The notes beneath the pieces were generated by a model, which saw only the letters and a program-made list of their open reading frames with translations, did no database searches and had not been told where the DNA came from. Shown piece by piece: positions 32,467-40,114 of a stretch of 64,000 nt of DNA. The position numbers and the translations under genes were made by a program. The DNA is from AP-15 sp963732095 (GTDB lineage: Bacteria > Pseudomonadota > Alphaproteobacteria > ATCC43930 > CGMCC-115725), in assembly GCA_963732095.1 (NCBI GenBank), contig CAVSZA010000016.1, forward strand, positions 248,001 through 312,000. Reading direction: 5' to 3'. Position 1 is the stretch's first letter. Each line of letters starts with the position of its first letter.

Positions 32467-33486
32467 ATGGCCGATCCGGTCGCTAATCTGGACGAGATCC
32501 GCGCGCTGCTGTCCCAACTCCCGGGGCCCGATCTTGCCGCCGGGACGGCAGCGGCCGCGCGCCAGGCGCAACTGACGAAGCCGGCGGGTTCTCTCGGCCG
32601 GCTCGAGGAGCTGGCGATTTGGCTCGCCACATGGCAGGCCAGACACCCGCCCCGGCTCGACCAGCCCCGGACACTGGTGTTCGCCGCCAATCACGGAGTG
32701 GCCGTACGCGGCGTTTCGGCTTATCCGGCGGCGGTCACGGCGCAGATGGTGAAGAACTTCATCGCCGGCGGCGCCGCGATAAACCAGCTGTGCCGAGTTT
32801 TCGACGCCGGTCTGAAAGTCTATGAGATGAACCTCGACAGGCCGACCGGCGACATCGTCACCGAGCCGGCGATGAGCGAGGAGGAATGCGCCAGGGCGAT
32901 GGCCTACGGCATGATGGCGGTGGAGCCCGGCATCGACGCGCTGGCGCTCGGCGAGATGGGCATCGGGAATACCACTGCCGCGGCAGCTTTGTGCGCCGGC
33001 CTGTTCGGCGGCGCGGCGGAGCTGTGGACCGGGCCTGGAACCGGGGTCGCCGGCGCCGCGCTGGAGGCGAAACGCGCCGTCGTGGCAAAAGCCGTTGCGC
33101 TCCATCGCCCGGCGGCGGGCGATGCGCTCGACATGCTGCGCCGGCTGGGCGGGCTCGAATTCGCCGCCATTGCGGGAGCGGTGATGGCGGCGCGGCTCGG
33201 CCGGGTGCCGGTGCTGCTCGACGGCTTCGCCTCGACCGCTGCGGCCGCGGTCCTCTTCGCCGCCGACCCCCGCGCGCTTGACCATTGCGTCGTGGCGCAC
33301 CGGTCGGCCGAGCCAGGCCATCTGCGCCTCATCGAGCAAATCGGCCAGCGCCCGCTCTTCGACTTCGGCATGAGGCTCGGCGAAGCCTCGGGCGCGACCC
33401 TCGGCTTCGCCGTCCTGAAGGCGGCGGTCGCCTGCCACACCGGAATGGCCACCTTCGCCGAAGCCGGCGTCAGCGGGCCGAGTTAG
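32467..33486 (+). CDS. cobT: Nicotinate-nucleotide-dimethylbenzimidazole phosphoribosyltransferase
   Basis: A 339-residue CobT that makes alpha-ribazole phosphate for the lower ligand of cobalamin. Motifs are LTKPAGSLGRLEELA, FAANHGVAVRGVSAYP, GEMGIGNTTAAAAL, PVLLDGFASTAAAAVL and LFDFGMRLGEASGATL. TTAGAGGAAC precedes the ATG. No other cobalamin genes adjoin it. Confidence 0.96.
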   Translation: MADPVANLDEIRALLSQLPGPDLAAGTAAAARQAQLTKPAGSLGRLEELAIWLATWQARHPPRLDQPRTLVFAANHGVAVRGVSAYPAAVTAQMVKNFIAGGAAINQLCRVFDAGLKVYEMNLDRPTGDIVTEPAMSEEECARAMAYGMMAVEPGIDALALGEMGIGNTTAAAALCAGLFGGAAELWTGPGTGVAGAALEAKRAVVAKAVALHRPAAGDALDMLRRLGGLEFAAIAGAVMAARLGRVPVLLDGFASTAAAAVLFAADPRALDHCVVAHRSAEPGHLRLIEQIGQRPLFDFGMRLGEASGATLGFAVLKAAVACHTGMATFAEAGVSGPS

Positions 33487-33597
33487 TGGCTCAAACCATG
33501 CTCCTCGCTGTTTTTGCTGTTTTGGCCGCAAATTATCAGCGAGCCACATGTTTGAACTCCGCAGAAACCCTGGGCCGCCGACCGATCGGCGGATAAA

Positions 33598-33622
33598 GGA
33601 ACAGCCAGGCGTTGGCTGTTCC
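33598..33622 (+). other. Perfect 10-bp hairpin downstream of cobT
   Basis: GGAACAGCCA and TGGCTGTTCC form a perfect stem with a 5-base loop (GGCGT). A second stem (33575-33592) precedes it. It may stabilise the cobT transcript end or assist termination. Confidence 0.5.
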
Positions 33623-33677
33623 TCCAATGGCTTTCGCTGTTTTTGCCAAAGAAGATGGTATCTACGCTAAATGAGAT

Positions 33678-33703
33678 TTTCATGATCACTATGTATCATG
33701 AAA
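33678..33703. promoter_or_regulatory. AT-rich inverted repeat, possible operator
   Basis: TTTCATGAT (33678-33686) and ATCATGAAA (33695-33703) are perfect 9-bp arms with an 8-base spacer in an AT-rich pocket within GC-rich DNA. Size and symmetry fit a dimeric regulator site. The ModE consensus is not matched. Confidence 0.4.
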
Positions 33704-33771
33704 TACACAATTTTGTCAATCCAATAACTAATCCTTTGGCATCCAGATAGTACGCTTACCACCAAGCCGTT

Positions 33772-33842
33772 CGGGCTTGGTCGCTCCTTTCCCGCGGTGC
33801 GGGAGAGGGTGCCGAGCGCAGCGAGACGGATGAGGGTGTCAC
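33772..33842. repeat. Palindromic intergenic repeat (CCCGCGGTGCGGGAGAGGGTGCCGAG type)
   Basis: TCCCGC (33790-33795) and GCGGGA (33799-33804) form a short stem, followed by GAGGGTGCCGAGCGCAGCGAG and GGATGAGGGTG. The same element appears in the opposite orientation at 54155-54262. Confidence 0.75.
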
Positions 33843-33878
33843 CGCGGCTCAAATTTTTCTGGCAGCGAAGTACCAGCT

Positions 33879-34085
33879 CTATTTAGCGACCATCACGTCG
33901 GAGGCCTTGATGACCGCAATCGCTTCGTCGCCGACGCGAAGGCCGAGGTCGTCGACAGCCTCGTTGGTAATCGAGGAGGTAATGACCACGCCGCTGCCGA
34001 TATCGATCCGAACATGGGCGGTCGTCGTGCCTTTGCGAACCTCGACAAGCTTTCCCTTGATCTGATTGCGCGCGCTTAGTTTCAT
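33879..34085 (-). CDS. Molybdopterin-binding (Mop/TOBE) protein, molbindin-like
   Basis: A 68-residue single Mop domain (SARNQIKGKLVEVRKGTTTAHVRIDIG...SSITNEAVDDLGLRVGDEAIAVIKASDVMVAK), a molbindin that oligomerises to bind and store molybdate or tungstate. It lies 30 bases downstream of the ModE-type regulator gene on the same strand, so ModE function is split over two genes: a DNA-binding protein and a separate Mop protein. Confidence 0.92.
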   Translation of the reverse strand: MKLSARNQIKGKLVEVRKGTTTAHVRIDIGSGVVITSSITNEAVDDLGLRVGDEAIAVIKASDVMVAK

Positions 34086-34115
34086 CGCCGGTCCTCCTTT
34101 GGCTATTGTCTAAGA

Positions 34116-34463
34116 TCAACAATCGGGCGGGGGTTTGAGCGTCGCCGACGCGAGTGCGTCGAGATCAGCGGCGGCGTGTGCCTTTGCCTCGATGGAGCGA
34201 TACCGCTCGACGACACGATGGCCAAACTGCGTGAGCTCGGCCCCACCGCGGCCCGAGCCTCCATGTTTGGCATCGATGACGGGCTCCTCGAAAATATGGT
34301 TGAGCTCATCGATGAGCAGCCACGCGCGCCGATACGACATTCCCATCAAACGCCCGGCCGCCGAAATCGAGCCATAATCGCGCACGGCTTCGAGCAAGCG
34401 TATCTTCCCGTGGCCGATCGCTCGTCCGGGCCCAAAATCGAGACGCAACGTCAGCCTCGCCAT
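34116..34463 (-). CDS. ModE-type winged-helix regulator (DNA-binding domain only)
   Basis: A 115-residue LysR/ModE-like winged-helix protein: IGHGKIRLLEAVRDYGSISAAGRLMGMSYRRAWLLIDELN is the helix-turn-helix, then GGSGRGGAELTQFG forms the wing. It lacks the C-terminal TOBE domains of E. coli ModE; these may be supplied by the adjacent Mop protein. It should repress or activate molybdate transport genes in response to molybdate. The intact modA is about 3.2 kb away on the opposite strand. Confidence 0.9.
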   Translation of the reverse strand: MARLTLRLDFGPGRAIGHGKIRLLEAVRDYGSISAAGRLMGMSYRRAWLLIDELNHIFEEPVIDAKHGGSGRGGAELTQFGHRVVERYRSIEAKAHAAADLDALASATLKPPPDC

Positions 34464-35245
34464 CCAGGGAGTTTAATCGATGCGGCCGGTACACGCAGCC
34501 ACTGATGAGTTCGGCTTCGTAGGTCCGGCAGCAGCTGCAAAGGCGGCCTAGCCGATTGAGCGCGGGGTCGTAGACCGGCCTGGTGCGCGACCGCAGTCGG
34601 GGCGACGGGAACGGTCAAGTCCGCTACGATCGCCGTGGGCCGAAGACACGCCGTTCGGAATAGCACGTGCGGTCAGCTTGGACGGCCGGTCCCTCGGACT
34701 ACATCATAGCGCAGCCCATCCAGGGGCTGACGCCGGACGGAAGCAGTATCCGGCCAAAGTCACGACCTGGGCGCAGATGCCATCCATGTTCCCGCGGCGT
34801 TAGTGCCGGGGCTCCGCCCCGTCTCGGTAAAGGGCATCCAAGCAGCGCTGCGCGGCGCTCGGACCCTCCCTTGACCGGGCTCGCCCGGCTCTCGCCGAGG
34901 GCAGGGGTGCGGGCTGCCCGCACCCTAGTTTGAGAAAGGGTTGTGTCAACGTTGAATTTCCGCAGTGGGTGGAAAACAGCCATTCACACGGGATTTTCTG
35001 CGCGAGCTAATTGGTTGTTCCTGCATCGCCGGGCAGACAATTCTCTTCACGTGCACGACCCGCAGTAGTTAAGTTTATACGGGAGAAATTAACCAATTAT
35101 GTTAACCAAACGCAATTTTTATTTGATAATCTTCACTTATTTTATTGACAATCTCCACTTAGTTGCTGAAATATACAAAAGGAGTTGCTTGGCGACGCCA
35201 TTGATAAACGTCAACGGTGTTCGAAGTTCCGTTGGAGGAAGACCG
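34464..35245. other. Long intergenic region: repeat-type sequence and AT-rich promoter zone
   Basis: About 780 bases without a convincing gene. 34800-34930 is hairpin-rich (GGGTGCGGG/CCCGCACCC at 34905-34925, a perfect 9-bp stem with a 3-base loop; CCGGG/CCCGG at 34875-34888) and looks like a dispersed repeat. 35040-35200 is markedly AT-rich, with TTGACA at 35145-35150, and probably drives the PEP-CTERM gene. Confidence 0.5.
34905..34925. repeat. Perfect 9-bp hairpin in a repeat-like segment
   Basis: GGGTGCGGG and CCCGCACCC are separated by CTG. It is followed by TAGTTTGAG rather than a T run, so it is a weak terminator candidate on the plus strand. The surrounding sequence resembles the repeat families elsewhere in the window. 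Confidence 0.5.
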
Positions 35246-35947
35246 ATGCGGTGGATTGAAGCGCGTGATGCGACTGTCGTGGCTTTATCGCTGGCGTTGT
35301 CGATTAGCGCAGCTTCGACCACGCCAGCAGCGTCGGCCGTGATGACTTTTACCAATTCTGCGGCGTTCACCGCAGCTGCGACCAATATCCCGCTCACTGT
35401 CGAGAATTATTCCACTGGCGTCGCCGGCGAGACAATCGCGAGTGGTGGAGCCTTCCACGGGCTCACTTATACCTTCAGCGCTGGTCCTTCCGGTACACTC
35501 CTGGGCGGGATCATTACGAATCAATTTAATAGCTTCAGCGGATTAAGCCTAGGAGGCAATCAGTCTGGGGGTGCACAGTTCTTCTTTGGTGGTGATAGCT
35601 TCACGCTCACCTTTCCAACTCCGATAAACGCGATAGATGCGTTTTTCAACGTTAACCAGAATTCGGGAAATTACACGCTTGGCACAGCAGTCGGATCTGT
35701 AAGCACTGGAAGCACAACCTATGATACTTCGACCTTCGTGTTCGATGGCCTAATTTCCACTACGCCTTTCACTACCGCAACTTTTTCCAGCACTGATACC
35801 TCGCTGGGCAGCTTCAACATTCCTGAGATCGAATTCGGAGCGGCACGGGCGCAGGCGGTGCCGGAACCTAGCTCTCTGGCGCTCGTTTGCGCCGCGCTGG
35901 CGGCCGGCAGTTTAACGCTTCGGCGGCGACGCAGCTTCCGCGGATAG
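35246..35947 (+). CDS. PEP-CTERM sorting-domain protein
   Basis: A 233-residue exported protein with a signal peptide (VVALSLALSISAASTTPAASA), a Ser/Thr/Gly-rich beta domain, and a C-terminal sorting signal: the motif VPEPSS, a hydrophobic helix (LALVCAALAAGSLTL) and an Arg cluster RRRRSFRG. PEP-CTERM proteins are processed by an exosortase and usually reach the cell surface or exopolysaccharide matrix; no exosortase gene is in this window. GTTGGAGGAAG precedes the ATG at 35246; the open frame upstream to 35099 is AT-rich and unlikely to be translated. Confidence 0.85.
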   Translation: MRWIEARDATVVALSLALSISAASTTPAASAVMTFTNSAAFTAAATNIPLTVENYSTGVAGETIASGGAFHGLTYTFSAGPSGTLLGGIITNQFNSFSGLSLGGNQSGGAQFFFGGDSFTLTFPTPINAIDAFFNVNQNSGNYTLGTAVGSVSTGSTTYDTSTFVFDGLISTTPFTTATFSSTDTSLGSFNIPEIEFGAARAQAVPEPSSLALVCAALAAGSLTLRRRRSFRG

Positions 35948-36479
35948 GGTTACTAATTAAGCTCAACCGTCCCCCATGCCTCTGGCCGACGGTCATGCTC
36001 AGGTAGGTCGCCAGCGCCCCAGCGGATGGCTGTCCTGCTCCCTTTCTTCCCCATCGGTATAAGCGTAAGACAGGACTAAGACACCCCGATAACCCAACTC
36101 CGGTCTTTCGGCGGTCTTGGTGAAACGGATGGGTCTGACGGTGGGAGACGATGGGCACGAAGAGGGCCGGCCAATCTGACCGGCCTTGTTCCGTCGTGTA
36201 TTGCGATCGGGCTTACGCAACGCGCGCTTTCTGTCCGCAGCGCGAAATATCCGGAATGGGTCGAATCCGGCGGTTCGGGCCGGGGCCCCCGCTACCGCAG
36301 CTTTGGGATGAGGTGGGCCCCATGTATCGTGCTCGAGCGGCGGCGGCTCCGCCGGAGGCGTGTAGGCACTTCCATACATCGTCCTGCGTCTGGCAACCCT
36401 TGCGCCGGGTTCCCTCAGAGAGAACAATGAGCAGCGAAGCGGTAAAATCGCGGTCACGCCGCCAAGGAGAGAGAGTGCC
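35948..36479. other. Intergenic region with one hairpin
   Basis: About 530 bases between the PEP-CTERM gene and the SDR pseudogene. The only structured element is GGCCGG/CCGGCC at 36165-36185, followed by TTGTT, a possible terminator. The open frames on either strand look like shadows. Confidence 0.4.
36165..36190 (+). terminator. Possible terminator hairpin
   Basis: GGCCGG (36165-36170) pairs with CCGGCC (36180-36185), followed by TTGTT. The stem is short and the T tract poor. It lies 218 bases past the PEP-CTERM stop. Confidence 0.3.
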
Positions 36480-37117
36480 ATGGACCTCGGATTGCAAAGC
36501 AAGCATGCGATCGTGACTGGCGGCAGTCGGGGCATTGGCAAAGCCATTGCGCGGGAATTGGCTCGCGAAGGGGTCGATGTGGCGATCGTGGCGCGGAACA
36601 AGGGAGATCTGGAGGCGACGGCGCGGGAGCTGACTGCCCAGACGAACCGGCGCATCGTTCCCCTCGCAGCCGATGTCACCAGCAAGGAGCAGGTGGACCG
36701 GATGGTCGCCGAGGCGGCGCAGCAACTGAGCCGCCTGCAGATCCTGGTTAACAGCGGGTCCGCGGGTCCGCGCAGGGGGGCTCGGCCACCGCCACCGGCC
36801 CGATTGAGACCGTTATCGACGAGGATTTGATCGAGGATTTCAACGTGAAATATGTCGGAGCGCTGCGCTGTTCCCGCGGTCATCCCGTTCATGAAGACGG
36901 CGGGCTGGGGCCGCATCACCAACATCAGCGGCGGCAACGCCCGCAACGCCGGCAACCTCAGCGGCGGCGCCCGCAATGCCGGCTTGGTGCACATGACAAA
37001 AACTCTGGCAGTTCAGCTTGGCCGCCGTGGGATCACCGCCGACCGCGCGTTGAATTGGCCTCCCGACCCCGGAAGCCGAAATTCAACGTGGGCGTTGCCG
37101 AAATAGAGGCGGCTTGA
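36480..37117 (+). pseudogene. SDR-family oxidoreductase pseudogene with several frameshifts
   Basis: The first frame gives a normal SDR start: DLGLQSKHAIVTGGSRGIGKAIARELAREG, then LQILVNSGSAG. Near 36770 it shifts to TGPIETVIDEDLIEDFNVKYVGALRCSR, near 36880 it shifts again to AVIPFMKTAGWGRITNISGGNARNAG, and near 37040 it fails after GRRGITA. The Tyr of the catalytic YxxxK is not seen; the equivalent stretch reads GGARNAGLVHMTK. At least two indels and loss of the C terminus make this a true pseudogene rather than a single sequencing error. Confidence 0.85.
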
Positions 37118-37290
37118 CGGCGGCGAAGCGATCGTTCCCCCGGGAGCAAGGAAACGGCACGGCGCATTTAGTGATCGGCATCTCCGTCTGCGTTGTGATC
37201 ATGACCGCCGGTCTGGTTCGCGCGGAAGACCGCAAGCTGACCGTCTTCGCAGCGGGAAGCTTGCGCGACGCGCGAGGCGCAACTGCTAAC
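37114..37290 (+). pseudogene. 5' fragment of a ModA-like substrate-binding protein gene
   Basis: The frame reads a hydrophobic signal (ISVCVVIMTAGLVRAED) followed by RKLTVFAAGSLRDA, the start of molybdate-type binding proteins, then loses similarity within about 15 codons. The remainder is missing. It lies just before the C-terminal fragment at 37415-37634 and the intact modA at 37654. Confidence 0.6.
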
Positions 37291-37414
37291 AGCGGCGCGC
37301 CAGCAGCTAGTAATGACGGTCGCCCTCTGCCGCAGTAACAGCTCCATCGCGAGCAAGCTCGACGCGAGCAGCAGGACCGATCTCGGTTCGGGAACAACCG
37401 CATCGGGCCTCCCG

Positions 37415-37634
37415 GCGGGCGCGGCGGGCCGCGTCTATTTGGCGCCGGCCTTCCCGTTTGGCTGGATCGACGAGCCGCCCTCGGTCAATCGGCTGCTGGG
37501 ACTTTCTTTGGTTGGGTCATACGCTCTAGCCGGCCGTTTACCCGGAGTATCCGCGGGCAGAAGCCCGGGATTTTTACCGTCGGTTCTACCGGATCGAACT
37601 CGATGACCAGCACTTCGAAGCGCTATCGCAGTAA
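37415..37634 (+). pseudogene. 3' fragment of a BtuF/FepB-type substrate-binding protein gene
   Basis: One frame reads GRVYLAPAFPFGWIDEPPSVNRLLGL. The next reads YPEYPRAEARDFYRRFYRIELDDQHFEALSQ-stop (stop at 37632-37634). Both belong to the C terminus of periplasmic binding proteins of the iron-complex/cobalamin type, often near molybdenum or metal clusters. An in-frame TAG precedes the second part, and a frameshift separates the two. Decayed remnant. Confidence 0.65.
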
Positions 37635-37653
37635 GCGCGATTGGGAGAACCAC

Positions 37654-38442
37654 ATGCGTATGTCGAGAAGGTTTGCCGCCGGCCTCTTCACGGCTTTGAT
37701 CGCATTCGGCCCGGGTCAGGGGGCACACGCGCAGGATGTCGTCGTATTCGCGGCCGCTAGCCTCACCAATGCACTCGACGAAGCTGCCAAGCTATTCGAG
37801 CGGCAGGGCGGCGCACATGGTAGAATTTCCTACGCGGCCAGCTCGACCCTCGCCAAGCAGATCGAAAGCGGCGCGCCGGCAGACATATTCATATCCGCGG
37901 ATCTCGACTGGATGAATTACCTGGAGCAGCGGCATCTGATCCAGCCCGCGACCCGGCGCAACCTGCTCGGCAATCGGCTCGTGCTGATCGCGCCGGCCGA
38001 CAGCGATGTGCATGTCGAGATCAAGCAGGGTTTCGATCTGGCGGCGCTCCTCAAGGGCGGGCATCTTGCGATGGCAGACACCAATTCTGTTCCGGCAGGC
38101 AAATACGGCAAGGCCGCCCTCGAAAAGCTCGGAGTTTGGAATACCGTACGGTCCGCTGTCGCGCCGGCAGAGAATGTGCGCGCCGCGCTGCTCTTCGTGT
38201 CACGCCGCGAAGCGCCGCTCGGCATCGTCTATGCGACCGATGCGGCGGCCGATCCACGGGTCAAGATCGTCGGGGTGTTCCCCACGGATACCCACCCGCC
38301 GATCGTTTATCCGGCGGCTCTCACCGCGGACAGCAAGAACTCGAGCGCGGCGCGGCTGCTCGATTCTCTCGGCTCGCCGGCGGCGAAACCGATTTTCGAG
38401 AAAGAGGGTTTCACCGTTCTGGCACCCGACGGAGGCGCATAG
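37654..38442 (+). CDS. modA: Molybdate ABC transporter substrate-binding protein ModA
   Basis: A 262-residue periplasmic molybdate binder. After the signal peptide (FAAGLFTALIAFGPGQGAHAQ) come VVVFAAASLTNALDEAAKLF, SYAASSTLAKQIESGAPADIFISADLDWMNYL and the later VPAGKYGKAALEKLGVW and APLGIVYATDAAADPRV, all ModA motifs. TTGGGAGAACCAC precedes the ATG at 37654; the open frame before it is the tail of the binding-protein relic. modB and modC, which normally follow, are absent: a convergent ABC-2 operon comes next. Confidence 0.93.
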   Translation: MRMSRRFAAGLFTALIAFGPGQGAHAQDVVVFAAASLTNALDEAAKLFERQGGAHGRISYAASSTLAKQIESGAPADIFISADLDWMNYLEQRHLIQPATRRNLLGNRLVLIAPADSDVHVEIKQGFDLAALLKGGHLAMADTNSVPAGKYGKAALEKLGVWNTVRSAVAPAENVRAALLFVSRREAPLGIVYATDAAADPRVKIVGVFPTDTHPPIVYPAALTADSKNSSAARLLDSLGSPAAKPIFEKEGFTVLAPDGGA

Positions 38443-38448
38443 CCGCTT

Positions 38449-39258
38449 TCATTCGCCCATCTGCAGCAGCGCTCCGCGTCGGCGGGCGTTATGGAACGCG
38501 ACGAAAAAGGCGATGGCGCCCAGCCCCACATAGAACGTATCGAGCACCAATGCGGTGAAGAAATAATCGCCTCGGAAGACCCCGCTGAACAGCACCGTTC
38601 GCATGCCTTCGAAGACATACGTCGAGGGCAGCGCCCAGGCCGCATGCTGCAGCCAGCTGGGCAATGTCGAGACCGGGTAGTAGACGCAGCTGAGCGGCGA
38701 TAAGGTGAATACCACGGTCCAGGCCAGCCCCTCTGCTCCCATGCCTTGGCGCAGGATCAGCCCGCAGATTGCCAGACCCAATGCCCAGCCCATGATCAGC
38801 AGCGCGGCGAAGAACGCGACGAGGGGAAGCCCCATCGCGAAGATCGAATAATGATAGAAAGGAATCGCCAGCAATGCCGCCGGCAGGATGCCGAGCAGAA
38901 CGCGGATCATGCTCATCGACAGCAGCGACAGAACCCACTCATAGGGCCGCAGCGGGGTGACAAAGAGATGCCCGAGATTGCGCGCCCACATCTCCTCGAG
39001 AAACGACATCGACAAGCCGAGCTGGCCGCGGAACAGCACATCCCACAGCATGACCGCGGCGAGCAGCACGCCGAAGGCGCGGAAGACATAGCTGCTGTTG
39101 CTGTAGAGGAACTGGCTCATGAACCCCCAGATCAGCATCTGCAAGGTTGGCCAGTAGAGCAGCTCGAGGGTGCGCGGCCACGAGCTGCGCAGCAGATACA
39201 GGTACCGCAGCAGCATCGCCCAGACCCGGCCCGCCGAACATCGCAACTCGCGGCTCAT
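38449..39258 (-). CDS. ABC-2-type transporter permease
   Basis: A 269-residue permease with six hydrophobic segments (for example MLLRYLYLLRSSWPRTLELL, VFRAFGVLLAAVMLWDVLF, FMSQFLYSNSSYVF) of the NodJ/ABC-2 family that exports drugs, polysaccharides or lipids. The ATG at 39258 overlaps the stop of the ATPase gene (ATGA), so the two are translationally coupled. A longer open frame back to 40098 is the shadow of the ATPase gene. Substrate unknown. Confidence 0.88.
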   Translation of the reverse strand: MSRELRCSAGRVWAMLLRYLYLLRSSWPRTLELLYWPTLQMLIWGFMSQFLYSNSSYVFRAFGVLLAAVMLWDVLFRGQLGLSMSFLEEMWARNLGHLFVTPLRPYEWVLSLLSMSMIRVLLGILPAALLAIPFYHYSIFAMGLPLVAFFAALLIMGWALGLAICGLILRQGMGAEGLAWTVVFTLSPLSCVYYPVSTLPSWLQHAAWALPSTYVFEGMRTVLFSGVFRGDYFFTALVLDTFYVGLGAIAFFVAFHNARRRGALLQMGE

Positions 39259-40007
39259 TTTGCCGCTTCCAGCTCGATCCGCGGCTCGCGCGCGATGTGC
39301 AGAAAAACCTCTTCGAGGTTGGTTCGCCCATAACGATTGATCAGTTCCTGCGGGCTGCCCCGATCGACGATACGGCCTTCCTTCATCATCAGGACCACGG
39401 AACATAGCCGCTCGACTTCGCTCATATTGTGGGACGCCATCAGGATCGTCGCGCCGGTGCGCGCACGCCATTCTTCCAGATAGCGGCGCACCCAATCGCC
39501 GGTGTCTGGGTCGAGGGAAGCCGTCGGCTCGTCGAGCAGCAGCAGCTCGGGCTCGTTCAACAGCGCCTTGGCGAGCGCCACGCGGGTTTTCTGCCCGGCC
39601 GAGAGCTTGCCCGCCGGGCGTTCGAGAAAGGCCGAAATCTGCAAATCGCGGGCGAGCTTCTCGATCCGCTCGCGCCGATTCGGCAAACCGTAGAGCCTGG
39701 CATAGATCAGCAGGTTCTGGCGCACCGTCAGGCGATGCGGCAGATCGACGAAGGGCGAGGAGAAATTCATTTTCGGGAGGACGCGATACCGGTAGCGCAG
39801 CATGTCCTCTCCGAGGACCTCCACCCTCCCGGAAGTCGGTAAAAGAAGCCCGAGCAGGATCGAGAGGGTGGTCGTTTTCCCAGCCCCGTTGCCGCCGAGC
39901 AACGCCGCGGTGACGCCGCGCGCGACGCTGAAGCTGATTCCGTCCACCGCGACGGCAGTGGGATAGCGCTTGACGAGATTGTCGACTTTGACGGCGGAGG
40001 CGAGCAT
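39255..40007 (-). CDS. ABC transporter ATP-binding protein
   Basis: A 250-residue ATPase: Walker A LLGGNGAGKTTT (about 37-48), signature LSAGQKTRVALAKALL (about 135), Walker B ELLLLDEPTASLDPDTG and the H-loop MASHNMSEVERL. It is of the DrrA/NodI/CcmA type and pairs with the ABC-2 permease downstream. It diverges from regB with about 107 bases between starts. Confidence 0.93.
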   Translation of the reverse strand: MLASAVKVDNLVKRYPTAVAVDGISFSVARGVTAALLGGNGAGKTTTLSILLGLLLPTSGRVEVLGEDMLRYRYRVLPKMNFSSPFVDLPHRLTVRQNLLIYARLYGLPNRRERIEKLARDLQISAFLERPAGKLSAGQKTRVALAKALLNEPELLLLDEPTASLDPDTGDWVRRYLEEWRARTGATILMASHNMSEVERLCSVVLMMKEGRIVDRGSPQELINRYGRTNLEEVFLHIAREPRIELEAAK

Positions 40008-40114
40008 CGGCCCTATATGACTCGTTGCCGGGACTTCGGCCAGTATCGGCCGGCGTGACCGAACTCGGATCGCGCGACCGAGCGAGCCGCAGCGACACTA
40101 GAAGGGGTCATCGG

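Larger units (their letters stand above)
33487..33878. other. Intergenic region with hairpins and an AT-rich island
   Basis: About 390 bases without a credible gene. It contains hairpins at 33575-33592 (CCGCCGA/TCGGCGG) and 33598-33622 (GGAACAGCCA/TGGCTGTTCC), an AT-rich palindrome at 33678-33703, and a palindromic repeat at 33772-33842. The two hairpins could end cobT transcription, but no T run follows either. Confidence 0.6.

Noticed and set aside
35189..35206. Sigma-54 promoter before the first PEP-CTERM gene
   Set aside because: TTGGCGACGCCATTGAT lacks the essential GC at -12 and differs at several other positions.
38449..40098. 549-codon version of the ABC-2 permease
   Set aside because: The first 280 codons are the shadow of the ATPase gene in another frame; the ATGA overlap at 39258 is the proper start.
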